Assembly (NCBI GenBank): GCA_025449115.1
Contig: JAHLKC010000003.1
Coordinates: forward strand, 62,001 to 126,000
DNA: 64,000 bases
Source of the DNA: Chytridium lagenaria
Taxonomy: Eukaryota > Chytridiomycota > Chytridiomycetes > Chytridiales > Chytridiaceae
Direction of reading: 5' to 3'
The notes beneath the pieces are model-generated. The model searched no databases and was not told where the DNA came from. It saw only the letters and a program-made list of their open reading frames with translations. The translations under genes were made by a program, and so were the position numbers. This document shows positions 1 to 8,386 of this stretch, piece after piece. How positions within the stretch are numbered: position 1 is the first letter of the stretch; every line of letters starts with the position of its first letter.

Positions 1-1
1 C

Positions 2-2166
2 CCTCTCCTCCTCTGCTTGAGCATTCACAAAAACACATCCTTTGGCCCGCGACAAAGGGAGACTCCCCCGCTTTTCATTCGAATCAAGAACACCCAGATC
101 CCCGCCATCTCGAATGCAACCATGCTCGTTGGATGTGGGAAGGATAGGTTGGGGGTTACGGTGTTGTCGGAATTACCGGTCGGTTTGCTAGCATTGTACG
201 TGCCAGGTGAACCCAAGGGTGAACCTGACTTTGAAGAGGGTCTTGTCGGCCCGCGTGAACCTGTTTATGTAAATAAGGCGTTTAGGAATGTGTTTAGGTG
301 TGAGGATGTTGGGGGGATGTTGGGGAGGGTTCATGAAGAGGATAGGAGGGTTGTTGAAAGGGTTTTGATGGAGGGGTGGGTGGGGTGTTGGGGGTATCGG
401 GTTTGGTTGGGGATGCGGTGGGTGCATGTTTTGATGCATACGATGAGGATGGGGAGGGTTGTTGTGCATGTTGTTATAGTTCAAGATGGAATTGGGGAGA
501 TGACGATGAATGGTGTTGAGGGACATGAGATACGAAATGAAGCTACAATGAGTTTAGTTGAGGTTGTGGATGTGGTTTGCCATGAGATACGGAATCCGCT
601 GTCTGGGATATCGGGGGGTTTAGAGATCATTGCGTCAGTGTTGGAGGAACGGAAAGGAGTGTTGATGGATGCTGTGGAGACGGCTTTGTTGGAATGTCCA
701 TTGACACCCCCGATGACACCAAGAGAGAGGTTGAGAGGTCTCACAACGCATCAAGTGAAACGATTATGCGGGTTATACCATGATGAAGAGGAATTTGTGA
801 AAGCTGTGTTGGCTTGTTCAAGTCATTCCAACGATATTCTTACAGGGTTATCAAACAACCGACACCGCCGAGACTAGCAGTAAAACCGGCGCCGGAGGTC
901 ACGTTTGATCCAAGGAATGTTGTTAATGATGTGGCGGTGATGATGAAGGCGCGAGCGAGGCAGTTTGGGATTTCGCTGCGTACGTGTCTGCCTATGGGGG
1001 ATGTGAGGACACGTGGGGATTCGTATATTGTTCGACAGGTTGTGATGAATTTGGTGTTGAATGCCATAAGACATACAGGGGATGGGGGTATCGTGACGAT
1101 TGGGGTGGATACGGTTGGGGGGGTGAGGCAAAGTACAGGGGTGGGAAGACGGAGGAGGGGCAAAGATGGGGTGTTGTTCAGGGTGTTGTTGTTTATGTGG
1201 AGGATACGGGGGTGGGACTATCAGAAGATGAATGTGGGGAGTTGTTTAAAAGGTTTTCGCAACCGATACGGCATGTCGGGGATCAACATGAGACGATGGA
1301 TACGGCTGTTCATCATCTTGACGCCATGTTTGGGGTGGCAATAAGTCTTGACGCGTCTCCAGGAGATTCATCCATGCTGGATTCATCATCCCCACCATCG
1401 TTCACGTTTGATTTACCAGCATCACCTACACTACTCGCGGACGGGACACCCTCGCCGCACCCGAAATTGGAGACAGGGTTTGGACTCGGTCTTTTGATCA
1501 GTAAACAGCTTGTGGAATCTATGGGGGTACTATGGGCGTGGAGAGCGAGAAGGGGAGAGGATCCAAGTTTTACTTTGTGTTGGGGGGTGGTGACAGTAAG
1601 CTGGAGGGGGCGTCGGGGTTGGATGGGGTGATGCGGTCAGGGCAGGCTGTCGAGGGGGTGGTATCACCAAAGGGGATGTGGAATGAGGAGGTGAAGTATC
1701 GGATACCTAGGGGGGCGTTGGTTGTAGATGATAATCCCATCAAGTAAGTTCTTTACTATATATCTCACACTTTTCGTTATTACCAAAACAATGGTTTTAA
1801 TAGTTTAAACGTTTTATTTTTTTCTCGCCAGCCAACGCGTTCTTTCCCGTCTTCTCCAAAAACTCGGCATCCCCACTTTCACCGCCGACGACGGTCTCCA
1901 AGCCCTCACCATCCTCTTCCCCACTCCTCCAACACCCACTCCCCCCAATTGACATTGTCTTTATGGACGTTGAAATGCCTCGTATGGATGGTATAACTGC
2001 AACCAACGAGATCAGGGCACTTGAGAAACGGATGGATGCACGTCGCCCGGTGGTTGTCGTTGGGCTTTCGGGGAATGCGAGAGAGGTGGAGGGGATGGAT
2101 GGGTTTATTGTGAAGCCGTTTAGGGGGGAGGATATTTTAGCGGTTTGTAGATTGCCGATTGTATAA
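2..2166 (+). CDS. Hybrid sensor histidine kinase with PAS and receiver domains (5' partial)
   Basis: Membrane-less part of a fungal two-component hybrid kinase. A PAS-like segment lies at about 260-490 (an AF..VHEEDR pattern followed by W.HVLMHTMRMG). The phospho-acceptor H-box reads HEIRNPLSGI near 582-611. The ATPase N-box is MNLVLNAIRHTGDGG near 1045-1089. G-boxes are VEDTGVGLSEDE near 1199 and GFGLGLLISKQLVESMG near 1478. A receiver domain follows, with VVDDNPIN, the acceptor Asp in FMDVEMPRMDG (about 1960-1990) and the Lys in IVKPF (about 2107). Intron 1744-1831 splits the receiver. The protein changes frame three times (near 850-880, 1180 and 1525), each consistent with one missing base; at 1521-1525 adding one G to the G5 run restores SMGGTMGVESEKG. 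The N-terminus runs off the window, so sensing domains upstream are unknown. The gene is intact in architecture but broken as written. Confidence 0.85.
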
Positions 2167-2396
2167 TTTACTTGTTATTGTGTGGGTGTTTTTGTTGGTG
2201 TTGATTCTCTGAAGTCGTGGGAGGGTTTACGTTCCCCACTTTTAATCATCTGGTTTCTTTTCTGTGTATATTTTCTTTTAAATCTTTAGCCTTTATCTTT
2301 TTTATCAAGTGTTGTTGTGTTTTTTCGTGTGGTGATGTAACTGCCTCTTTTATTTTATATACCAACTGTAGAAACCCCCCTCTTTTAAAATATATT

Positions 2397-3595
2397 ATGA
2401 ATTCCAAATCCGCGTATCGCGTGGATCTTTCTCGTCTTGCGTCTACTTCCATTCCACAAATTTTTTTTCGAGCCGTTATTCATTATTCTGAATCATCGTA
2501 TCCATCCATGAGCTTCACTCTTGACGATCTCGCGTTAGCCTGGCCAGTGTGGAAGGATGGAGTCAATGCATTGAGAGCGTCATGGTTGATGTCATTCATC
2601 CATGCAGTGTATATTGGGTATGCGTATCGAAAGATGGCACCAGTGTCCGAACAAGTGGGACCGAGGTCGTTCTTGAGAGGATTATGTGAGTTCATTTGTA
2701 TTCTGTATATGGATAAGAGGGGAGGCGTGCGATAGGAGCTGGGTTCTATGCTTGAATGATTAAGGGCTGATTGCTGACGACTCGTTTTTACTGTGATGAT
2801 GTGTACTTTTTAGTTTCAACGTTGTTAATAGGAATGGGCGGTGGAACCATTGCTGGTAAGTTCACCTCGGATCCCCTATTTCTTCCAAATAACCCACCAC
2901 GTTGTCTCCCAGCCATCATCAGCGGCAAACCCGTCGGCTGGCTCCTCTACAACGACTACCTCCCCACCTACATCCTCGGCTACCTCCTCGTCAACCAAGA
3001 CCCCACCGACGCCATCTACACCCTCCTCAACACCCTCCAACCCTTAACCGACCTCATTTTCGATCTCGTCGACTCCATTGTCCGCGGCTTCGCATTAGCC
3101 TGGTCCATTGATCAATTCCGGAACAGCGATGCACCGAATGCTCAGACCTCGTTTGTTGGACAGTTTGTTATTGGGGTCATCACCATCACGGGTGGAGGGA
3201 TTACGTGGAAATGGTTGAAGGGGGGTGCGTTTATGTACCCTGGATGGGACTTTAGCGTGATCATGGGTCTTGCTGCGACGTATATTTTTAATACGGCGAC
3301 CAAGGAATGTAGGGAGGTGATGGAGGGGTATGTGAATACGGTGATGATTCCAATGTCGCCGCAGGAGATGTTTGTGGGGTATGTGAGGGAGGTGGTGGTG
3401 CCAAAGTTGAAGATGGCTGGTGGGGTTTTGGGTGTGCCTGGGGTGTTGAGTGGAGAGGATTGGAGGTATTTGCTTTCGGCGTTACTTTTGGCAGGGTTTT
3501 TGATGAGACCTGTTGTGAGGTGGTTGGCGGCGGAGAGGAAGGTTGCGGGGCCTGTTGTTGTGGAGAAGGAGAGTGAGACTAAGAAGGATAAGTGA
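2397..3595 (+). CDS. TRIC-type (trimeric intracellular cation) channel
   Basis: Predicted ER/nuclear-membrane K+ channel of the TRIC family, which in animals supplies counter-ion current during Ca2+ release. Exons are 2397-2685, 2814-2855 and 2913-3595; the introns (2686-2813 and 2856-2912) keep frame in phase 1 and give about 337 residues. The second and third exons join as TLLIGMGGGTIAA then IISGKPVGWLLYNDYL, the glycine-rich loop plus the KP.GW pattern typical of TRIC proteins. Several hydrophobic helices follow (ILGYLLVNQDP, ILFDLV-like, FVIGVITITGGGITWKWL, the last again TRIC-like). The C-terminus is a short charged tail ending KESETKKDK. The start ATG at 2397 was chosen because it opens the exon that leads to the first hydrophobic stretch; in-frame upstream sequence lacks a Met. 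No frameshift was needed. The exon is strikingly C-rich in its first half and G-rich in its second half (see findings). Confidence 0.85.
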
Positions 3596-4319
3596 GGGAA
3601 GATGTTTATTGCTGCTTGTTTACGTGGGTCTTTTTTTAAAACAACACTTTATTTGCGATTCTACTTGCTTGATCTCTACGTACTTTAAAAGCCTTGTTTT
3701 ATCTTTATTATTATGCAGCTGTCTTGTCTTTCGTGTTTGGAGATTTTATATTTCCCTTCTGCTGATATCTCGCACAGGATCTTTTTCTTTTCGTACTCTT
3801 CGATGTTGCAAATATCTCTAACATTGTCTTACATCTTCCTCCCAATGTGTTTTTTTTTTTGTTTATTTTTTGTTGTTGTTTTTTTTTTTTGCACGCTTCT
3901 TCTGAAATGATTTCTTTCACTCTTTATTATTTTATCTCTTTTTAGCTGATTTGAAAACAGAATTTACAAACCGTGTAGCAATTATTTGTGGAAACTCTTT
4001 CTTTTTATATCTCTCTACATATTTGACCTCCTCTTCATAAATTAAGCAAATTCTCCAAGGTTTCTAGGCGCTACCTCATCGCTTTCATGTATGGGTACGT
4101 TGACATAAATGACTGCGAGTTTAGAATACCTCATGGAAAAAAGAAAAGGGTTACGATAGAAAGGTCGGATGCTCCACACGACGCGAAAAAAAAATATGAT
4201 AATTGAAAAAGTAGTTAACAGCTTCGAACTGATGCCAACGTCGTCCAAAACGAATAAACTTCCATAAAGTCAATAAAAATTTCATTTATTTTATTGTAAT
4301 CAACTGTAAAATGACCCAT
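3596..4319. other. Intergenic region, T-rich
   Basis: No supportable gene. It is 3' sequence of the TRIC gene followed by T-rich stretches (long T runs near 3848-3892) and the 3' flank of the minus-strand coiled-coil gene. Open frames on both strands here are low-complexity translations of T/A runs. Confidence 0.6.
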
Positions 4320-4881
4320 TCAGTCTAGCCGCCGTCTCTGAAGAATGTCGGCTTCGCAAACGTATAGGCACATGCCTATTAAAAGCAGTAATTTTCGCCT
4401 CAAGAGTGACCTGGTTGTCCGAAGGTTTGTTATCTCCTCCCATAATGCATCAAACTTCAAGTCTCGTGAGGTCTTATCCTGTCTGAGAAGATGCAACTCC
4501 AGACTGACAACTGCTAGAGTCTCCTGAGTGGCCAAGAGAGTTGCCTGCGTGACATGGAGAATGGCATCTTTAGACTCCATGTCTGCCCTCATGTCTGCCC
4601 TCTCCATTTGCCACTCAGCCCTCTCCATTTGCCACTCAGCCCTCAAGGTGGCTATCTCTGTAGTGAGCTGGGCAACGAGCTCATACAATGGAGATGGGGA
4701 TGTTGGTGGTGAAGCTTCATAAGGTGGCGGCATAAGGTAATCAGGTAGGTGACAGGGAGGATGGCGGTAAGGGTGAAGGTGTTCTTGTCCCTGATGTTGC
4801 ACCGGTAGGTGAAACATCTCTCACTGGGTCGGGAATGTCGGGGAAATCAGAGTTGGATGCTGTCGGTGAGTTCTGCGTCAT
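4320..4881 (-). CDS. Small coiled-coil protein with internal repeats, function unknown
   Basis: I do not recognise a family. From 4817 downward one frame encodes a Pro-rich N-terminus (PPPYEASPPTSPSPLYEL), then a heptad-rich helix with ELVAQLTTEIATLRAEW, a duplicated 7-residue unit EWQMERA, then AD..ADMESKDAIL and further coiled coil to about residue 140, and a basic C-terminus ending LQRRRLD. A second frame upstream starts with Met at 4881 and encodes an acidic, Thr/Ser/Pro-rich stretch (NSPTASNSDFPDIPDPV) that runs out about 140 bases later. The likely real start is 4881, with one frameshift or small intron around 4740-4800. The duplicated DNA (21-bp unit at 4600-4641) is recent because the copies are identical. 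The protein could be a lineage-specific gene or a remnant of a mobile element; nothing in the sequence decides. Confidence 0.5.
4600..4641. repeat. 21-bp tandem duplication inside coiled-coil gene
   Basis: Two identical 21-bp units in tandem (ctctccatttgccactcagcc without its last base, 4600-4620 and 4621-4641) encode EWQMERA twice on the minus strand. They are preceded by a 12-bp duplicated unit (atgtctgccctc, about 4579-4602). Confidence 0.8.
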
Positions 4882-5640
4882 ACTGGTAGGGTGGGGTTGG
4901 AATATGATGGAGAGTGGGTTTGAATAGTTTTGAGTATGGGAGGTAAGGAATGAAATAAGTTACGGCAAGGATGAGAAAGGGGGTTTATATACTTTTCTTT
5001 AGTATCTACATGTGTTTTATTTATTTATATTTAAAGACATTATGATATTAATAATATTTATTATTTATTTTATTGATGTAGTTTGATTGGGTTTTACAAA
5101 AAATAAATCAATAAATAAATGACAGCGGTGGTAAACAATTCCAAACAACCAATCAATAATCAATCAATCTGTTTGAGAAATGGAGGAAAAGGTCAGAGTT
5201 ACTGGGTTGCTGGGACTGCTGGGTAGAATGTGAGTTAATTGAGGGGTTGATTGGTTTCAGAACCTCTTTATTATATTTGTTGGAGTTTACGGTATCTGAG
5301 TTTAAACCCAGCTTGGGTGCTTAGTCGATACCGATGTTTAGTATAAAATGGCGACTGTTTACGCCGGAATAAACTTACTTGCAAAACTTTTTATTTAATT
5401 CACAACACAATCAACCAACCAACAAACCAACAAACCAATCTCATTTAAGCATAAACAATCAAAAACAGTAAAACAATAAACATTCAAAAACAATGTATAA
5501 ACAATAAATAAACAATAATAAACAATGTTTATAAAGAAATTAATATTGTTTACTAAAGAGATCACAAACTAAATATAGCTGAGAGGTTTTCCTCCTCATC
5601 GCAAAAGTGTCAAACCTTTGTTTAAGTATGACGCCACTTT
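4882..5640. other. Gene-free AT-rich intergenic sequence
   Basis: No gene seen. It contains the presumed 5' region of the minus-strand coiled-coil gene (to about 5000) and A/T-rich simple sequence. A TATAAAA at 5343-5349 followed by AATAAA near 5371 is present, but no coding sequence follows within 500 bases. Confidence 0.5.
5400..5535. repeat. Low-complexity CAAC/AACAATAAA repeats
   Basis: Irregular tandem simple sequence: a CAACCAACAAAC-type tract at about 5408-5440, followed by repeated AAACAATAAA/AAACAATGTATAAACAATAAATAAAC variants to about 5530. Noncoding; typical slippage-derived sequence. Confidence 0.75.
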
Positions 5641-5755
5641 AACGCGTCCACGCGACGTGTCGTTGTTATCCGACGCGTCCACGCGACATGTCGTTGTTAT
5701 CCGACGCGTCCACGCGACATGTCGTTGTTATCCGACGCGTCGGCGTGACGCGTTT
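5641..5755. repeat. 31-bp tandem repeat carrying ACGCGT and two palindromes
   Basis: About 3.5 copies of a 31-bp unit (5670-5700 and 5701-5731 are identical; a 29-base partial copy lies at 5641-5669 and a diverged fourth copy starts at 5732). Each unit holds the palindrome GACGCGTC and, 3 bases on, CGACATGTCG (CGACGTGTCG in the first copy). ACGCGT is the MluI cell-cycle box bound by MBF in yeasts. The block is GC-rich in an AT-rich surround. Function as a regulatory cluster is inference. Confidence 0.75.
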
Positions 5756-6800
5756 TCATATTCGTGTTTCCTATTTCCTTTGTTATTCCCATGACGTTCT
5801 TTGTCATGGGATACTCCTCGGAATTTTCGTTGATGGGGTGACTCCCACCCCTTCCGTTATCTGTTTTGTTTTAGTTATGTTTTTCCTTGGTTCACATGTT
5901 TTGGGGCATGACGTTCATTATCTAGGGCGGTTTTGATTATATGTTTTACCCGTTAGTTTACGGGGATTTACAGGATGGATGAGGGATGATGTGATTGTTC
6001 CTTTTTATACAAAAGGGTGAGGTTTTTATTAATTGTAAAAGTGAATCGATTTTATCAAATAAAATAAGAACTAAGAAAAAGAAAAGAAACTAAACCAAAG
6101 ACGTTTTGGGGTGAGTTCTCCTACCCTGTCCGGGGGCATTTGCCCGCCGTGAATTCTTTATTTTCTTTATTTCTTTATACAAAGTGCTTCAACAAACTTC
6201 TCCATCTGTCAGCCGCATTCACAACTTCTCACTGATACAGGGATTCCTGCATCCAATTATAATGTATTCCTTGAGTGCACATGTTGAGGCTCCTCTGTTG
6301 ATCCTCAGATAATGGTTGTCGCAAGGGAACTTCATGGTGTTGTCGTTTAAGGCCATCCTAGTGCGTACATGTACGGATGAGAGGTGTCGGATACCGTGAT
6401 CCGCGTGCCCTTATTTCCTTCGTTTACAGCCTTTTTGCGATATGCATGTGTGCGAAGGTGAAAACGGCAATTGAAAGCACAGCGAGAGACAAGCCTTATA
6501 TTTTTTAATGACGTTGGATACTCGAGCACAAACAATTTGAGAGCGTGCAAAATAGCGACCACAACCTTGTGCTCCTGGGCATCACAGGACACTCGAGCAC
6601 AAACAACTGGAGAGTGCAAAATAGCTCCACGTCTGATAAGCAGGTGTGACTCCGAAAACAAACGTTGTGCTCTTAAGGCTGGTTGAAGGGCCCAAATATG
6701 GTCAGGTCAAGGTGTTGTTACACTGCAGCGGGACATTGCTGAGTCGCGTCTCAGTCTCCGTGTTAACGCACACAGCCCTAAACACCATCAATCTACTCGC
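5756..6800. other. Intergenic region upstream of GPI-protein gene
   Basis: No gene supported. Short frames exist on both strands (for example 6347-6661 minus) but they have no domain, bias or neighbour support. A small hairpin GGGC-ATTT-GCCC occurs near 6136. The 3' part is the promoter of the gene starting at 6912. Confidence 0.5.
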
Positions 6801-6807
6801 TATAAAA
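6801..6807 (+). promoter_or_regulatory. TATA box
   Basis: TATAAAA, 105-111 bases upstream of the ATG at 6912, followed by a C/A-rich leader (CAACACAAACAACAATAC) of the kind seen in highly expressed fungal 5' UTRs. Confidence 0.55.
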
Positions 6808-6911
6808 TGTGGAGGTGAAAACTAATGTCCACTCATCATCCAACACAAACAACAATACACCTTTTCTGCTCTCCACCCTTCTCCAACCTTCAAAAAAAAC
6901 AATCAACATTC

Positions 6912-7711
6912 ATGGTCGCCTCATTCATCACACCATTCCTCATCGGCACTCTTGCCGCTTCTAGCGTCACCGCCTCATCCTTCTCACTCGCCGTCTCCTC
7001 CGACTCTCCAACCTCCATCACCCTCGTCAAAAACCTCGAATCCCGTCAATCCCCTTCCTCCCTCCCTCCCACCGTTCCCAAAATCCCCGCCTGCGATGAA
7101 ATCGCCTCTAAATCTTCCAGGCCGTGCGCAAAGGCTGTCCCACACTTTCTCAACGAAGCCCCATCCCCCTTTCCGATCCTGACGCCCGCGTTCTCGCACA
7201 AGCTTACACCGAGTTCTCTAAAGGTACATGCTCTACCGCTTGCACCCAAGCAAGTGTGGGGTTTGCTCCAGAGGTCGAGAAATTGTGCCCAAGAGACTAC
7301 CTTTATGAAGTTGGGTTCCAACAAGGCGCTAACGTCACCTACCTTGCGTCGGACCGCACCAAAGATATTGAGAAAGTCGGTATCTGCCTCAAGAGTGCTG
7401 ATGGGGGGAACTGTGCCGCGATTCTCATGCCGAACCTGTTAAAATCCGTCAACAAGGACAGATCGATTGATGCCAATAAGTACAAATACGCTGTGTGCAG
7501 TGAATGCATGTGGAAATGGGTCAACACCAACTCTACGCCTATTGACTTTAACGGCAAGAAGATGGATGCCTCGGAGGTCAATAGGGTATGCGGGGAGGGC
7601 TTTTTGAAGGGTACAGTGCCTGCTCCTATGTCTAATGGTGCTATGGCTGCTGCGGGAGCATCTGTCACCGCCTTTTTTGCAGTGATTTTTGTGGCTGTTT
7701 CCATGTTCTGA
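6912..7711 (+). CDS. Secreted, probably GPI-anchored, Cys-rich protein
   Basis: No known family recognised. The ATG at 6912 opens a signal peptide (MVASFITPFLIGTLAASSV, cleavage likely after ...VTA). A Ser/Pro-rich spacer follows, then a domain with about ten cysteines (PACDEIA, RPCAK, GTCSTACTQ, KLCPRDY, GICLK, NCAAI, VCSECMW, RVCGEG). The C-terminus PMSNGAMAAAGASV followed by a strongly hydrophobic tail ending VAVSMF fits a GPI-anchor signal with the omega site at S-N-G. The reading frame changes near 7165-7175 in a C5 run; one added C joins EAPSPLSDPDARV. Total about 265 residues. It is likely displayed on the plasma membrane or cell wall. A TATA box lies upstream. Confidence 0.7.
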
Positions 7712-8386
7712 TAACTCCCATGAAATCTCGCACAAATTGCTTTATTCTCATTTTGATACATATGTAATGCACACTTTAATGCCTCTTCAAGTTAACTTGC
7801 ATATGGACTACAGCCTCATTTAAGCCACACTTTTTAATAATAAATAATACATCCCATTTTGACATATCCCGTGAAGAACTGTTGTCACGTCTCTCATACT
7901 GCTATCAAGACGTGGGTTAGTGATTTGGATATTTTCTGTGTTGTTGGAGACAGTCAGCCAAAGAAAGCTGCTCTAGACAGTGATGCTGCCAGCATGCTCA
8001 TTACATTTCTAACTCGTTTCGTTCCATAGCAGCAGCAGAATTGTCTCTCTTTGCGAGAGTGAGAGATGGGGTGATTTCATGAAAAAGAAAAATGACGAAA
8101 TTATTTGATAGAGGGTCACATGAGATTCAAACCTACTGCACTGACGTAGTACACTCATTCATTCACTAGTATTATAGTTAGTGTATTTATTAGAGGAGGA
8201 AGGGCTTCTGGTCTCAAACTTGCGATCCTTACACACCTACACACTCACACACCACACGCCACGCCGTCATCCATCAGACGGTCGACCTGTGGTGTTGACG
8301 GGCAGAAAAGAGCCATTCATCAGTCAAACTTATCGTTATTTCAAGTTACCATCTAAAGAACGGAGAGTAACGACCAGCCTACAACC
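7712..8386. other. Intergenic region
   Basis: 3' flank of the GPI-protein gene and 5' flank of the ABC transporter. No gene, RNA or repeat that I can support; A/T-rich near 7830-7860. Confidence 0.5.

Noticed and set aside
3848..3910. T-rich open frame with Phe/Leu/Cys runs resembling a membrane peptide
   Set aside because: A translation of poly-T sequence in a 3' flank; no start context or conservation signal.
5279..5407. Possible solo LTR: TGTTGGAG start, TATAAAA, AATAAA and CAACA end within about 130 bp
   Set aside because: Flanking 5-mers do not match as a target-site duplication, no second copy is in the window, and the end falls in simple CAAC repeats.
5641..5755. 31-bp repeats as a CRISPR-like array
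   Set aside because: Units are directly adjacent with no spacers, and the context is eukaryotic.
6347..6661. 104-codon minus-strand frame with several Cys/His
   Set aside because: No motif, ordinary intergenic composition, and overlapped by another equally long plus-strand frame.
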